Source of the DNA: Flavobacterium sp. Root935
GTDB lineage: Bacteria > Bacteroidota > Bacteroidia > Flavobacteriales > Flavobacteriaceae
NCBI RefSeq assembly: GCF_001429295.1
Contig: NZ_LMJL01000010.1
Span: forward strand, 65,874 to 129,873
Reading direction: 5' to 3'
DNA: 64,000 nucleotides
Below the pieces are notes generated by a model. The model had not been told where the DNA came from. It saw nothing but the letters and a program-made list of their open reading frames with translations, and did no database searches. Below, piece after piece: positions 9,622-18,254 of this stretch. Within the stretch, counting starts at the first letter, position 1; each line of letters starts with the position of its first letter. The translations under genes were made by a program, and so were the position numbers.

Positions 9622-10287
9622 ATGCTCGAAAATAATTTCTCAGGATTTGTTTTAGAAACTGGAACTGACGAAGCTGGGAGAGGATGTCTCGCGGGTCCCG
9701 TTACTGCTGCAGCTATAATTCTTCCTGCAGATTTTGAGAATTCAATTTTAAATGACAGCAAGCAATTATCAGAAAAAACAAGAGCTCTTTTAAGACCAAT
9801 TATAGAAAAGGAAGCATTATGCTTTTCAGTAACACATTTACATGCGGATGAAATAGATGAAATCAACATCTTAAACGCTTCGATGAAAGGAATGCAGGAA
9901 TGCATCTTGAAATTGAAACATGTTCCTGAATTTATTATTGTTGATGGAAACCGATCTTTAAATGCCAAACTTGGACTTAAAAATGCTTTTGGAAGACAGT
10001 TTTCTGAAGATGAAATAACACTTTTAAAATCAATCCCAAATCAAAGTATTATAAAAGGAGATGCGAAATATTTAAGCATTGCCGCTGCTTCAGTTTTAGC
10101 TAAAACCTATCGTGACGAATTTATGGATAAGATTCACGAAGAATTCCCAATGTACAACTGGAAACAAAATAAAGGATATCCAACAAAAGAGCATCGCGAA
10201 GCCATTAAAGAATTTGGAACAACAAAATACCACCGAATGAGTTTTAGACTTCTTCCTGAACAATTAGAATTGAATTTTTTAGAATAA
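9622..10287 (+). CDS. rnhB: Ribonuclease HII
   Basis: 221 residues. It cleaves the RNA strand of RNA-DNA hybrids and starts removal of single ribonucleotides in DNA. Catalytic carboxylates are visible: Asp16-Glu17 in [13 protein letters not shown], Asp108 in IIVDGN, and the Asp of LAKTYRDEF (about 165), the last displaced by an insertion relative to the E. coli enzyme (around residues 120-145). The C-terminus has the typical [13 protein letters not shown] and HRMSF motifs. Preceded by a good promoter and closed by the hairpin at 10286-10315, so probably transcribed alone. Confidence 0.96.
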   Translation: MLENNFSGFVLETGTDEAGRGCLAGPVTAAAIILPADFENSILNDSKQLSEKTRALLRPIIEKEALCFSVTHLHADEIDEINILNASMKGMQECILKLKHVPEFIIVDGNRSLNAKLGLKNAFGRQFSEDEITLLKSIPNQSIIKGDAKYLSIAAASVLAKTYRDEFMDKIHEEFPMYNWKQNKGYPTKEHREAIKEFGTTKYHRMSFRLLPEQLELNFLE

Positions 10288-10319
10288 AAAAAGACTTAAT
10301 TGGATAAGTCTTTTTTTTT
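10286..10319. terminator. Terminator after rnhB
   Basis: Stem AAAAAGACTTA / TAAGTCTTTTT around the short loop ATTGGA, followed by a long T run, at the rnhB stop. It also lies just past the end of the converging reductase gene. Confidence 0.85.
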
Positions 10320-10331
10320 ATTGCACTAAAA

Positions 10332-10922
10332 TTAATTAGACAATGTCTTTTCTAAAAACAACATTTTGAGCTGATTCTCCCATTCTAATACATTTTCAAC
10401 AGAAGGTCTATCTGCTTTATCAAAATAAAAATGGTGTTTAATTTCTAAACCACTATAATTAAAAATTCCAGTGTCTGAAGTTAATGTCAAGGCTTTATCC
10501 ATTCCCATTGCTTTATATTCAGCATTCGATTTTCCATGAGAGTTAATAATAATGGTTTGTTTTCCGGTCAATAGTCCTTTTTGAATTCCTTGATCATATC
10601 GATATGCAAATCCATAACTAAAAACTCTGTCAATATATCCTTTCATAATAGCTGGCATTCCAGTCCACCAAATTGGATAAATAAAAATAATCTGATCTGC
10701 CCACGAAATAAAATCTTGTTCTATTTTAACATCATCAGCAACCTGTCCAATCCTTTGTCCCTGCATGTCTTGCAAAGAAAGAACTGGATTGAAATTGATT
10801 TCATTTAAATCACGAACAACTATTTGTTGTCCAGATTTTTCTAAAGATTCTATAATGGTATTTTTGAAAAAATGGTTTAAACTTCCTGAATTTGGATGTG
10901 CATAAATAATTAAATTTTTCAT
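10332..10922 (-). CDS. NAD(P)H-dependent flavodoxin-fold oxidoreductase
   Basis: 196 residues from MKNLIIYAHPNSGSLNHFF, which is the canonical start of the MdaB/KefF/quinone-reductase family (first beta strand then phosphate-binding HPNSGS). An upstream in-frame ATG at 11021 would add 33 non-homologous residues and overlap the end of the AraC gene, so it is rejected. IIFIYPIWWTGMPAIMKGYIDRVFSYGFAY is the flavin-binding WW-G-P motif region. The protein should bind FMN/FAD and reduce quinones or similar acceptors. It lies 77 bases downstream of an AraC-family regulator in the same direction; co-regulation by it is plausible inference. Confidence 0.9.
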   Translation of the reverse strand: MKNLIIYAHPNSGSLNHFFKNTIIESLEKSGQQIVVRDLNEINFNPVLSLQDMQGQRIGQVADDVKIEQDFISWADQIIFIYPIWWTGMPAIMKGYIDRVFSYGFAYRYDQGIQKGLLTGKQTIIINSHGKSNAEYKAMGMDKALTLTSDTGIFNYSGLEIKHHFYFDKADRPSVENVLEWENQLKMLFLEKTLSN

Positions 10923-10999
10923 GTTTCTATTTTTAAAGATTAACATGACAAATGTAAAACGCACATTTGGGTGACAATTGTAAGAAAACGAAATTAGCT

Positions 11000-11818
11000 T
11001 TAATCCATTTTTGAACTGCAAATGTCTGATTGAAATTTCAAATATTTGGTAGGCGAAATATTCATGTAGTATTTAAAATCATGAATAAGCTGGCTTTGAT
11101 CGTAATATCCACATTTATCTACAATAGTTAACCAATCTGTTTTGCATTCTTTTAGTATATTTTTCTCTATTTGATTAACGGCTTTTAAAAACCTTTCGTA
11201 ACGATTTGCTTCTTTAATTGTGTAACCAAAAATTTTCTTTTGGTTAAGTTGAATATTTCTTTCTGTTTGGTTGATCTGCGAAGCTATTGCCTTTATAGGA
11301 TTTATATTCTCGTTTTGAAAATCGTTTAAAAGTGTTGTTATTGCTGTTTGCTCTCTTAAATATGGCTTGCAGAAATCTAAAATATAATCAACACGATCTT
11401 TTGTATCTGGAAGTTTAATGAGCTCATCCCATAAAAGTGTGAAACAATTTTCATTAATTAAATCATCTGGATGAATGGGCAGAGAATCAAAAAGAGCATT
11501 TCCAAAGAACCGATAAAAAGCATCTTCTTTAAAATTCGCAACTAGAATCTCTGAATTAGGTTCTAAAGTATAATCAAAAGCTTGTTTTATCGGACCAAGA
11601 AGAACACATTTTTCTACTTCCAAAAAATGATTCTGCTGAGATTTCAAGTATGATTTTGTGCCGAAGTTAAAAACCAAAATAGTCTGAAAACTAGGTAATA
11701 AAGTTTTTGTAATAGGAAATGTCGTTTTGTTTTCGGCAAAATAAAAATGAGAGAAAACAGTTTCAAATGCCGAAGGAACTGCAATTCTATAATTGTTATT
11801 TTCTTCAGCATTTTTCAT
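11000..11818 (-). CDS. AraC-family transcriptional regulator
   Basis: 272 residues. The N-terminal half (about 1-150) looks like the poorly conserved sensory barrel seen in AraC regulators of the DUF6597-like type (LVANFKEDAFYRFFG). The C-terminal ~100 residues carry the two helix-turn-helix segments (ANRYERFLKAVNQIEKN... WLTIVDKCGYYDQSQLIHDFKYYMNISPTKYLKFQ), including the conserved GYYDQSQLIHDFK..G/ISPxxY pattern. It likely controls the adjacent oxidoreductase gene. It starts 18 bases after lipB stops, so it could be transcribed with lipB and the lipoprotein upstream. Confidence 0.9.
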   Translation of the reverse strand: MKNAEENNNYRIAVPSAFETVFSHFYFAENKTTFPITKTLLPSFQTILVFNFGTKSYLKSQQNHFLEVEKCVLLGPIKQAFDYTLEPNSEILVANFKEDAFYRFFGNALFDSLPIHPDDLINENCFTLLWDELIKLPDTKDRVDYILDFCKPYLREQTAITTLLNDFQNENINPIKAIASQINQTERNIQLNQKKIFGYTIKEANRYERFLKAVNQIEKNILKECKTDWLTIVDKCGYYDQSQLIHDFKYYMNISPTKYLKFQSDICSSKMD

Positions 11819-11836
11819 ACTATAATTATTAGAAAT

Positions 11837-12538
11837 TTATTCAACAAATTCAGCCTCAAACAAATGAGCTAAATGCTTAATAATTCTCGATTTTACTTCT
11901 TCTTCATCTACTCTTTCCACACCAAGTTCAACTTGTAAAGAAGTAACGCCTTTTCCGCGAATTCCACATGGAATAATATTATCAAAATAACCCAAATCTA
12001 CATTGACGTTTAAGGCAAATCCATGCATGGTTACCCATCGGGAAGCTCGTACGCCCATTGCGCAGATTTTGCGGGCAAACGGGGTTCCAGCTCCAAGCCA
12101 GACACCGGTTTCTCCTTCACTTCTACCCGATTCTAAGCCATATTCTGCTAAAGTCAAAATAATTGATTCTTCGAGTAAACGTAAATATTTATGAATATCT
12201 GTAAAGAAATTTTCTAAATCCAGAATCGGATAACCCACAATTTGTCCTGGTCCGTGATACGTAATATCGCCACCGCGGTTAATTTTATAAAAAGTTGCTC
12301 CTTTTGCTTCGAGCTGTTTTTCGTTTAATAGTAAGTTTTCTAAAGCACCACTTTTTCCTAAAGTATAAACATGCGGATGCTCTACAAACAATAAATAATT
12401 TGGTGTTGGCAGATCAAGTTCTTCTCGTCTGTTTTTGATCTTTAAATCGACTATATCTTTAAAAATTTCTTCTTGATATTCCCAAGTCGATTTATAATCT
12501 TTGTTTCCCAGATCCTGAAGTTGGATTTTTTTATTCAT
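11837..12538 (-). CDS. lipB: Octanoyltransferase (lipoate biosynthesis)
   Basis: 233 residues. Transfers octanoyl from acyl carrier protein to lipoyl domains of 2-oxo-acid dehydrogenases and the glycine cleavage H protein. RGGDITYHGPGQIVGYPI is the LipB signature; ARKICAMGVR contains the catalytic Lys and IIPCGIRGKGVTSL the catalytic Cys. The length is normal. It lies 5 bases after the stop of the lipoprotein gene (12544-13296) in the same direction, and 18 bases before the AraC gene. Confidence 0.97.
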   Translation of the reverse strand: MNKKIQLQDLGNKDYKSTWEYQEEIFKDIVDLKIKNRREELDLPTPNYLLFVEHPHVYTLGKSGALENLLLNEKQLEAKGATFYKINRGGDITYHGPGQIVGYPILDLENFFTDIHKYLRLLEESIILTLAEYGLESGRSEGETGVWLGAGTPFARKICAMGVRASRWVTMHGFALNVNVDLGYFDNIIPCGIRGKGVTSLQVELGVERVDEEEVKSRIIKHLAHLFEAEFVE

Positions 12539-12543
12539 TTTAA

Positions 12544-13296
12544 TTATTTTTCAAACTCAACATCAAAGTTAAGTTTGTCTGGATTCTCCATATAATCCGT
12601 GAAAGAGTATTGAATTGTAATTGATTTTCGATCGTCGCTAAATAATGCATTCGGATTAGAGACTTTCTTAATCTTTTTTGGAAAGTGATATTTTACAATA
12701 TAGTTAGAAGATGCAAACATCATTTTAGACATATCTGGAGCAGAGTCCTTCGCTTTTGCTGCCAGTTTTTGCTGGTCTATTACTGCTTTTCTTGTAAATT
12801 TCTTTCCGTCGTATGTATAGCTTAATTTACTATTATTATCTCCAAAACCATTTCCAAGTGGATTTGTATTTGCTCCTCCTTCCAACTTTTGAAATGTGCT
12901 TAGTGTTTGCAAAATGTCTTGCAGCTCGTTTACATTTTTAAAGTCAGTAGCCATTGTCATTAGAAATTGTTTTTTCTCCGAGCTCATTTTTGTGGTAACT
13001 ACAAAGTTTTCGAGTTTTTTGAGTTCTTTTTGAGTTTCTGGAGACAACTTAGCAATACTGTCTTTTTTCTCTTCGAATAATTGTTTGAAGGTAAAAGTGG
13101 AGTCAATATCTTTTTTAGCATCGCTGCCCATTTGACCTGCTAATTGATCTCCCGCCATTTCCATCAAAGCAGAACCATCCATGTCAACTGCAAATTTTCC
13201 AGTTCCGTTATCATTGATGTAAATATTTTCAGTAAAAGTACAGCTTGTTAATGTTGCTATTAAAAAAGAAAAACTAAGTAGTTTGTATAATTTCAT
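12544..13296 (-). CDS. Hypothetical lipoprotein
   Basis: 250 residues from MKLYKLLSFSFLIATLTSC, a signal peptide with lipobox LTSC (Cys19). The frame stays open 105 codons further upstream to 13611, but the signal peptide and the lysS promoter region argue for the start at 13296. The mature part is mixed alpha/beta (TENIYINDNGTGKFAVDMDGSALMEMAG; later IVKYHFPKKIKKVSNPNALFSDDRKSITIQYSFTDYMENP), with no domain I can name. It is probably anchored in the outer or inner membrane facing the periplasm. It precedes lipB by 5 bases, so it is likely co-transcribed with it. Confidence 0.78.
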   Translation of the reverse strand: MKLYKLLSFSFLIATLTSCTFTENIYINDNGTGKFAVDMDGSALMEMAGDQLAGQMGSDAKKDIDSTFTFKQLFEEKKDSIAKLSPETQKELKKLENFVVTTKMSSEKKQFLMTMATDFKNVNELQDILQTLSTFQKLEGGANTNPLGNGFGDNNSKLSYTYDGKKFTRKAVIDQQKLAAKAKDSAPDMSKMMFASSNYIVKYHFPKKIKKVSNPNALFSDDRKSITIQYSFTDYMENPDKLNFDVEFEK

Positions 13297-13629
13297 CGTA
13301 GTACAATTTTTTATCAAATATACGAAGACTATTTTATTTTTTAAGATTCTGAGATATTCAGATATTAAGGTACCAAGATAATAGCTTTTAAATTCAGTAA
13401 AATACTTCTCAAAGCATATTTTGGAAATAAAAACATCTAACATATTTCCGATAGAAGCAGTATCGTTTTCTGCTTTTTCTGCAAAAAAGATACAATTGCC
13501 CCCAAGCTTCGAAAGCAAGACAAAAGGTGATTGAAACCCAATAAATTGCTGCTGCAAAAAATCTAAAATCTGCATTCTAAAATCTACATTCTTTTCTTTA
13601 TCTTTGCACACTTAAAAAAAGAGCACAAA
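13297..13629. other. Divergent intergenic region, lysS / lipoprotein
   Basis: 333 bases between divergent starts. On the plus strand TATCTTTG at 13599-13606 is a good -7 element for lysS, giving a leader of under 20 bases; no convincing -33 TTG is present. The stretch 13558-13592 is low-complexity (repeated TCTAAAATCTGCAT-like units) and 13343-13380 (AAGATTCTGAGATATTCAG...) resembles the TTAGNNNCTTAG-type intergenic filler seen elsewhere in this window. No gene supported. Confidence 0.5.
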
Positions 13630-15333
13630 ATGGCATTATCAGAACAAGAAATCATCAGAAGAGAAAAACTTCAAAACTTACGCAGTCTGGGAATCAATCC
13701 TTATCCAGCTAATCTTTTTCCTGTAAATCATACTTCTAAGCAAATTAAGGAGTCTTTTGAAGAAGGTAAGAAGGTTATTGTTGCGGGTCGTTTGATGAGC
13801 GTGAGAGATCAAGGAAAAGCTTGTTTTGCTGAATTGCAGGATAGCGAAGGACGTATTCAATTGTACGTGAATCGAGATGTTTTGTGTGAAGGTGACGATA
13901 AAACTTTATATAACCAAGTATTTAAAAAATTAACCGATTTAGGTGACTTTATTGGTATTGAGGGTGAATTGTTCACTACAAAAGTGGGTGCACAATGCGT
14001 TCGCGTTGACGGTTTTACTTTCTTGAGCAAAACGTTACGTCCGCTTCCTTTACCAAAAGTTGATGAAGAAGGAAACGTTCACGATGCATTTAATGATGCT
14101 GAATTGCGTTACAGAATGCGTTATGTAGATTTAACAGTAAATCCACATGTTAAAGAAACTTTCATTAAACGTACAAAGTTATTCAGTGCGATGCGTGGTT
14201 ATTTTAACGATGCTGGATATCTTGAGGTTGACACGCCGGTGTTACAGTCAATTCCTGGTGGTGCTGCGGCAAGACCATTTATCACGCACCATAATTCGCT
14301 TGATATTCCGCTTTATATGCGTATTGCAAACGAATTGTACTTAAAAAGATTAATTGTTGGTGGATTTGAAGGTGTTTATGAGTTCTCTAGAAACTTCCGT
14401 AACGAGGGAATGGACAGAACGCATAATCCTGAATTTACTGCAATGGAAATATATGTAGCCTACAAAGACTACAACTGGATGATGGAATTTGCTGAAGGTT
14501 TATTGGAACATTGCGCAATTGCTGTAAATGGCACAAGCGAAGTGACTTTTGGTGAACATACAATCAACTTTAAAGCTCCTTATGCACGTGTTACAATGAC
14601 AGATTCTATCAAACATTTTACTGGTTTTGATATCTCTGGAAAAACAGAGCAAGAATTGTTTGAAGCTGCAAGAGGAATGGGAATCGAGGTTGACGAAACA
14701 ATGGGTAAAGGAAAATTAATTGATGAAATTTTTGGAGCGAAATGTGAAGGAAATTATATTCAGCCAACTTTCATTACAGATTATCCAAAAGAAATGTCTC
14801 CGCTTTGTAAAGAGCATAGAGATAATCCAGATCTTACAGAGCGTTTTGAATTAATGGTTTGCGGTAAAGAAATTGCAAATGCATATTCTGAATTAAATGA
14901 CCCAATTGACCAGCGTGAGCGTTTTGAAGATCAAATGCGTTTGGCAGCAAAAGGTGATGATGAAGCTAACGGAATTATCGACGAGGATTTCTTAAGAGCG
15001 CTTGAATACGGTATGCCACCAACTTCTGGAATGGGAATTGGAATGGATCGTTTGATTATGTATTTGACAAATAATGCTTCGATTCAAGAGGTTTTATTGT
15101 TCCCACAAATGCGTCCGGAGAAAAAACAAGCTCAGGTTGAATTATCGGATGAAGAAAAATTTATCGTAGATTTATTGAAAGGAAACGAAAGTAAAATGGA
15201 TCTTCAACAATTAAAAATCACTGCGAATTTAAGTGGTAAAAAATGGGATGCTTCTATGAAAAATTTATCTAAACATGGTTTGACTAAAGTTGTCGTTGAC
15301 GGCGAGTTTAAAACTGTGGAATTGGTGGGATAA
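13630..15333 (+). CDS. lysS: Lysyl-tRNA synthetase, class II
   Basis: 567 residues. Charges tRNA-Lys in the cytoplasm. N-terminal OB-fold anticodon-binding domain (about 50-150, VIVAGRLMSVRDQGKACFAE), then the class II core: motif 1 region LEVDTPVLQSIPGGAAARPF, motif 2 FRNEGMDRTHNPEFT, motif 3 GMGIGMDRLIM. A C-terminal extension of about 70 residues after motif 3 (from EKKQAQVELSDEEKF) makes it longer than the roughly 505-residue E. coli enzyme. Such tails occur in Bacteroidota LysRS and may be a small nucleic-acid-binding module. Hairpin at 15392-15424 follows. Confidence 0.97.
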   Translation: MALSEQEIIRREKLQNLRSLGINPYPANLFPVNHTSKQIKESFEEGKKVIVAGRLMSVRDQGKACFAELQDSEGRIQLYVNRDVLCEGDDKTLYNQVFKKLTDLGDFIGIEGELFTTKVGAQCVRVDGFTFLSKTLRPLPLPKVDEEGNVHDAFNDAELRYRMRYVDLTVNPHVKETFIKRTKLFSAMRGYFNDAGYLEVDTPVLQSIPGGAAARPFITHHNSLDIPLYMRIANELYLKRLIVGGFEGVYEFSRNFRNEGMDRTHNPEFTAMEIYVAYKDYNWMMEFAEGLLEHCAIAVNGTSEVTFGEHTINFKAPYARVTMTDSIKHFTGFDISGKTEQELFEAARGMGIEVDETMGKGKLIDEIFGAKCEGNYIQPTFITDYPKEMSPLCKEHRDNPDLTERFELMVCGKEIANAYSELNDPIDQRERFEDQMRLAAKGDDEANGIIDEDFLRALEYGMPPTSGMGIGMDRLIMYLTNNASIQEVLLFPQMRPEKKQAQVELSDEEKFIVDLLKGNESKMDLQQLKITANLSGKKWDASMKNLSKHGLTKVVVDGEFKTVELVG

Positions 15334-15391
15334 ATTTTTTAAAATTCCAATTTTAGAAAATTTCAAATTCCAATTTGGGATTATAATATTC

Positions 15392-15424
15392 AAACCCGAC
15401 AGGCTTTAAAAACCTGTCGGGTTT
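15392..15424. terminator. Palindromic repeat / terminator after lysS
   Basis: Stem AAACCCGACAGG / CCTGTCGGGTTT with a 9-base loop, T-rich on both sides, between convergent lysS and the lipoprotein gene. A second copy with a compensatory change lies at 53001-53033 after alaS. Confidence 0.85.
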
Positions 15425-15442
15425 TGTATTTAAAAGATCTGA

Positions 15443-16045
15443 TTAAAAAGAATACTTCTCTAAATTCTTTCCTTGAATATCTAAAACTGTTGTACTTTCT
15501 TTTGGAATATCCCCTTTTAGCTTTTCTTGAACAGAAGGATTTGACGGATATTTTCCGTTTTTCATTTTTACAAGATGAGAAATTCCGCCGCTTTTCACGA
15601 TCAGATCATAAAATTTATCGGTTGAGGAAGTCGCTACATAAATTGGAAAATCGGTCACTGTGAAACGATTAATTATGCTTCCGTCATTATTTAAAATATA
15701 CCCCGAACATCCTCCGCTTCCGCAGAAATATGAATTGGAGAAACCAACAAAATATTCATTTTTTTGATCGTTATTTAAATCAAAAGCTTCATAATAAAAG
15801 TAACGGTCGTCTTTTGTCATTGAAGGAAGATCTGCTTTTAACAACACATTCAATTGTTTTCGAATCAAGTCAACTGTTTTATCTTCTTTTGCTGGAGCGT
15901 CACTTACGTCGGCAGTTCCCGCAGCAGTTTTTGACAAAGTGTCTTCAGCAATTGTTTTGATTATACTTTTGTCGTCGGTTTTATCTTTATTTTGACATGA
16001 AATCATTCCCAGAATCATAACTGCTGCTAAAATTGTATTTCTCAT
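15443..16045 (-). CDS. Hypothetical lipoprotein
   Basis: 200 residues; MRNTILAAVMILGMISCQN is a lipoprotein signal with Cys17. After a low-complexity Thr/Asp/Lys/Ala linker (about 20-55) comes a compact domain containing FDLNNDQKNEYFVGFSNSYFCGSGGCSGYILNNDGSIINRF. DLNNDQKNEYFVGF resembles the Asp-rich calcium-binding/FG-GAP-like loops used in periplasmic proteins, and the CGSGGC pair could form a disulfide. No family name can be assigned with confidence. Located between lysS (convergent) and D-lactate dehydrogenase (upstream, 35-base gap to its stop). Confidence 0.75.
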   Translation of the reverse strand: MRNTILAAVMILGMISCQNKDKTDDKSIIKTIAEDTLSKTAAGTADVSDAPAKEDKTVDLIRKQLNVLLKADLPSMTKDDRYFYYEAFDLNNDQKNEYFVGFSNSYFCGSGGCSGYILNNDGSIINRFTVTDFPIYVATSSTDKFYDLIVKSGGISHLVKMKNGKYPSNPSVQEKLKGDIPKESTTVLDIQGKNLEKYSF

Positions 16046-16080
16046 AATTTCTTTATTTTAAATTCTCAACATTACGTTTG

Positions 16081-17106
16081 TTAAACCAACAAAGCGGCTT
16101 TGTTTTCAATATCATTTTGACTTACCAGTGATTTTATATTATTGAACGTTACCAAAGCAATCTGCGTTAAAGCTTCATTGGTAAAAAATGCTTGATGCGC
16201 TGTTACCAAAACATTCGGAAAACTCATTAAACGCTGAATAGCATCATCTTGAATAATATCTGCTGAAAGATCTCTAAAGAACAGTTTTTCTTCCTGTTCG
16301 TAAACATCTATTCCTAAATAACCTATTTTACCTTCTTTTAAGCCTTCAATAACGCAGGCCGTTTCTATTAATCCGCCACGGCTTGTATTGATAATCATAA
16401 CGCTGTCTTTCATCAAAGCAATTGAGTCTTTATTAATGACATGCTTCGTTTGATCGTTTAGCGGACAATGAAGCGAAATGATATCACTCGATTTAAAAAT
16501 CTCTTCTAAACTAACAAAAGAAACGCCGTCTTTTATCATTTCTTCATTGGTAACAATATCATACGCCAAGACTTTACAGCCAAAACCTAAAGCAATTTTT
16601 GCGAAAGCTTTACCAATATTTCCTGTTCCGATAATTCCAATTGTTTTGCCAAATAAATCAAAACCTAATAATCCATTTAAGGAAAAATTCTGTTCGCGAA
16701 CTCTGTTGTAAGCTTTGTGTGTTTTTCGGTTTAAGGTTAAAATCATTGCCATTGCATGTTCTGCAACTGCCTGCGGAGAATAAGCTGGAACTCGGCAGAC
16801 TTTTATATTGTATTTTTTAGCAGCTTCTAAATCAACATTATTAAATCCGGCGCATCGTAAGGCTATAATTTTTACATTCTTTTCTGCTAATTGTTTAATA
16901 ACCGCTTCGTTCACAATATCATTTACAAAAACGCAGACAATCGAAGCGTTTTCGATTAAAATTACGGTTTGCGGATTTAACTGCGTTTCAAAGAAATCCA
17001 GTTCAAAACCAAAATCAGTATTATATTTATTAAAGAATGCTTTATCGTAAGGCTGTGTTGAGAAAAAAGCAATTTTGTTGTTCTTTACATTATCTTCTAA
17101 ACTCAT
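16081..17106 (-). CDS. ldhA: D-lactate dehydrogenase-type 2-hydroxyacid dehydrogenase
   Basis: 341 residues from MSLEDNVKNNKIAFFSTQPYD (an in-frame ATG at 17154 adds 16 unmatched residues). Reduces pyruvate to D-lactate with NADH in family members. IGIIGTGNIGKAFAKIALGFGCKVLAYD is the NAD-binding Rossmann motif. Catalytic triad: Arg in NTSRGGLIE, Glu in GIDVYEQEEKLFFRD, His in VTAHQAFFT. The YEQEEKLFFRD stretch with the downstream ADIIQDDAIQRLMSFPNV is typical of fermentative LdhA rather than glycerate dehydrogenases. Followed by the lipoprotein gene at 15443-16045. Confidence 0.9.
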   Translation of the reverse strand: MSLEDNVKNNKIAFFSTQPYDKAFFNKYNTDFGFELDFFETQLNPQTVILIENASIVCVFVNDIVNEAVIKQLAEKNVKIIALRCAGFNNVDLEAAKKYNIKVCRVPAYSPQAVAEHAMAMILTLNRKTHKAYNRVREQNFSLNGLLGFDLFGKTIGIIGTGNIGKAFAKIALGFGCKVLAYDIVTNEEMIKDGVSFVSLEEIFKSSDIISLHCPLNDQTKHVINKDSIALMKDSVMIINTSRGGLIETACVIEGLKEGKIGYLGIDVYEQEEKLFFRDLSADIIQDDAIQRLMSFPNVLVTAHQAFFTNEALTQIALVTFNNIKSLVSQNDIENKAALLV

Positions 17107-17178
17107 AATACATCTTTTTTGGTTCTTAATTTCTAGTTTTACTAAATTAAGCAATTAATTCTGACGAAAGCATATAAA

Positions 17179-18102
17179 TTACTGTTCTCTGAATTTTAAA
17201 TGATCTGTACTAAAAAGCAAACCAATTCCACTGTAAGGATCTTTTTTTAAATCGAAAAAACTATTTACTCCTGACAGATCTTTATATAAATCAGCAATTA
17301 TAGAAGAATTTTGAAATCCATCAATTGTATGATTTATAATTGTATCAGCAAGACAGGTTAATTCTTTTGAAGCATTTGTAACACCAATGTTATTTCCTGT
17401 TTCCCAATCCCAAATAATCCAATCCCAATTGTGTTTGTGTCTCACACAATCAAGCCATAAATAAGAAAGATTCGTGATTTTTAGTTGATTAAAATCTTTT
17501 TCTTTCCAATATTCCACACTTTCTATTATTGCTTCTACAGCTTCGTCTGTTTGATCATACATAAAATCAGGATTAGAGATCTGAATAATCTTTAGAGCAT
17601 TATTTATTTTTGTATTGATTGATTTTAATTCTTTTTCAGTTGGTTTTCTTAAAAAGGCAAAATCAATATCTTGTTTTTCAAAAACGTCTCCTGCTGATTT
17701 TACAAGCATTACATAAGGAATACATTTTACATTAGCATTTAGGTCCAAAAACTCTTCATTTGGATCAAAAGAAAAGTTAGCAGCAGTATAAAAACCTGAG
17801 ACATATTTCTCCTCAATTTCTTTTATCAGCTGATAATTATGATAATTTAAATCTTCCTTTATTTCATCTTCATTCTTAAAGTTACAAAAATAATCTGGCT
17901 GAAGCATCCAATACAAACAAAGAGCTGTTCCCTTATCAAGGTATTTTTGTTTTATAATCCATTTAAAAGGCTCAATACCATCATCATAATTCCAATGTTG
18001 AACAAATTGATGAAGCTCTGGAGCAGTTAGTTTTTGATAAGACAACTCTCCCCCTAATGCTTTAAGGACTCTATTCTTGTTATTTTTAGTAAATAGTTTC
18101 AT
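17179..18102 (-). CDS. DUF4274-like protein
   Basis: 307 residues, no signal peptide. The first ~80 residues (APELHQFVQHWNYDDGIEPFKWIIKQKYLDKGTALCLYWML) match the DUF4274 pattern: an L-HxF-hNYDDG helix pair followed by a D-GTAL-hYW motif. The remaining 220 residues are unrecognised and end in SFFDLKKDPYSGIGLLFSTDHLKFREQ. The function is unknown. Its neighbours upstream are an SMI1/KNR4-like gene and two gene remnants, a mix that resembles an immunity-gene cluster, though no toxin is in view. The A+T content looks slightly higher than in the flanking housekeeping genes. Confidence 0.65.
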   Translation of the reverse strand: MKLFTKNNKNRVLKALGGELSYQKLTAPELHQFVQHWNYDDGIEPFKWIIKQKYLDKGTALCLYWMLQPDYFCNFKNEDEIKEDLNYHNYQLIKEIEEKYVSGFYTAANFSFDPNEEFLDLNANVKCIPYVMLVKSAGDVFEKQDIDFAFLRKPTEKELKSINTKINNALKIIQISNPDFMYDQTDEAVEAIIESVEYWKEKDFNQLKITNLSYLWLDCVRHKHNWDWIIWDWETGNNIGVTNASKELTCLADTIINHTIDGFQNSSIIADLYKDLSGVNSFFDLKKDPYSGIGLLFSTDHLKFREQ

Positions 18103-18167
18103 TTTAGTTTTGATAGTGTCAATTTTTGAAAAACATGCAATAATTAAACAAATTTAATAGTTTATAA

Positions 18168-18254
18168 AAGGAGAACTACATAATCTTCCTCCACTTTTAT
18201 TTGTTGAAATTCATTTGCAAACATTCTGAACATTTCTCCAAATTTAATGTTTCA
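18168..18254 (-). pseudogene. Remnant with NEFxQIxVxxDY motif, copy A
   Basis: Directly after the SMI1 stop (TAA followed in frame by TGA), the same frame stays open and reads NIKFGEMFRMFANEF, then QQIKVEEDYVVLLL and a stop at 18168-18170. The NEFQQIKVEEDY part aligns with NEFLQIQVAKDY of the remnant upstream of the SMI1 gene (18822-19122), with related codons underneath, so both are decayed 3' ends of one gene family. No start or upstream body is left for this copy. Confidence 0.55.

Noticed and set aside
10923..11021. N-terminal extension of the flavodoxin-fold reductase to 11021
   Set aside because: The family begins at MKNLIIYAHP; the extension overlaps the end of the AraC gene and is not protein-like.
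13297..13611. 105-codon upstream extension of the lipoprotein gene
   Set aside because: Signal peptide starts at 13296; the extension overlaps the lysS promoter and is not protein-like.
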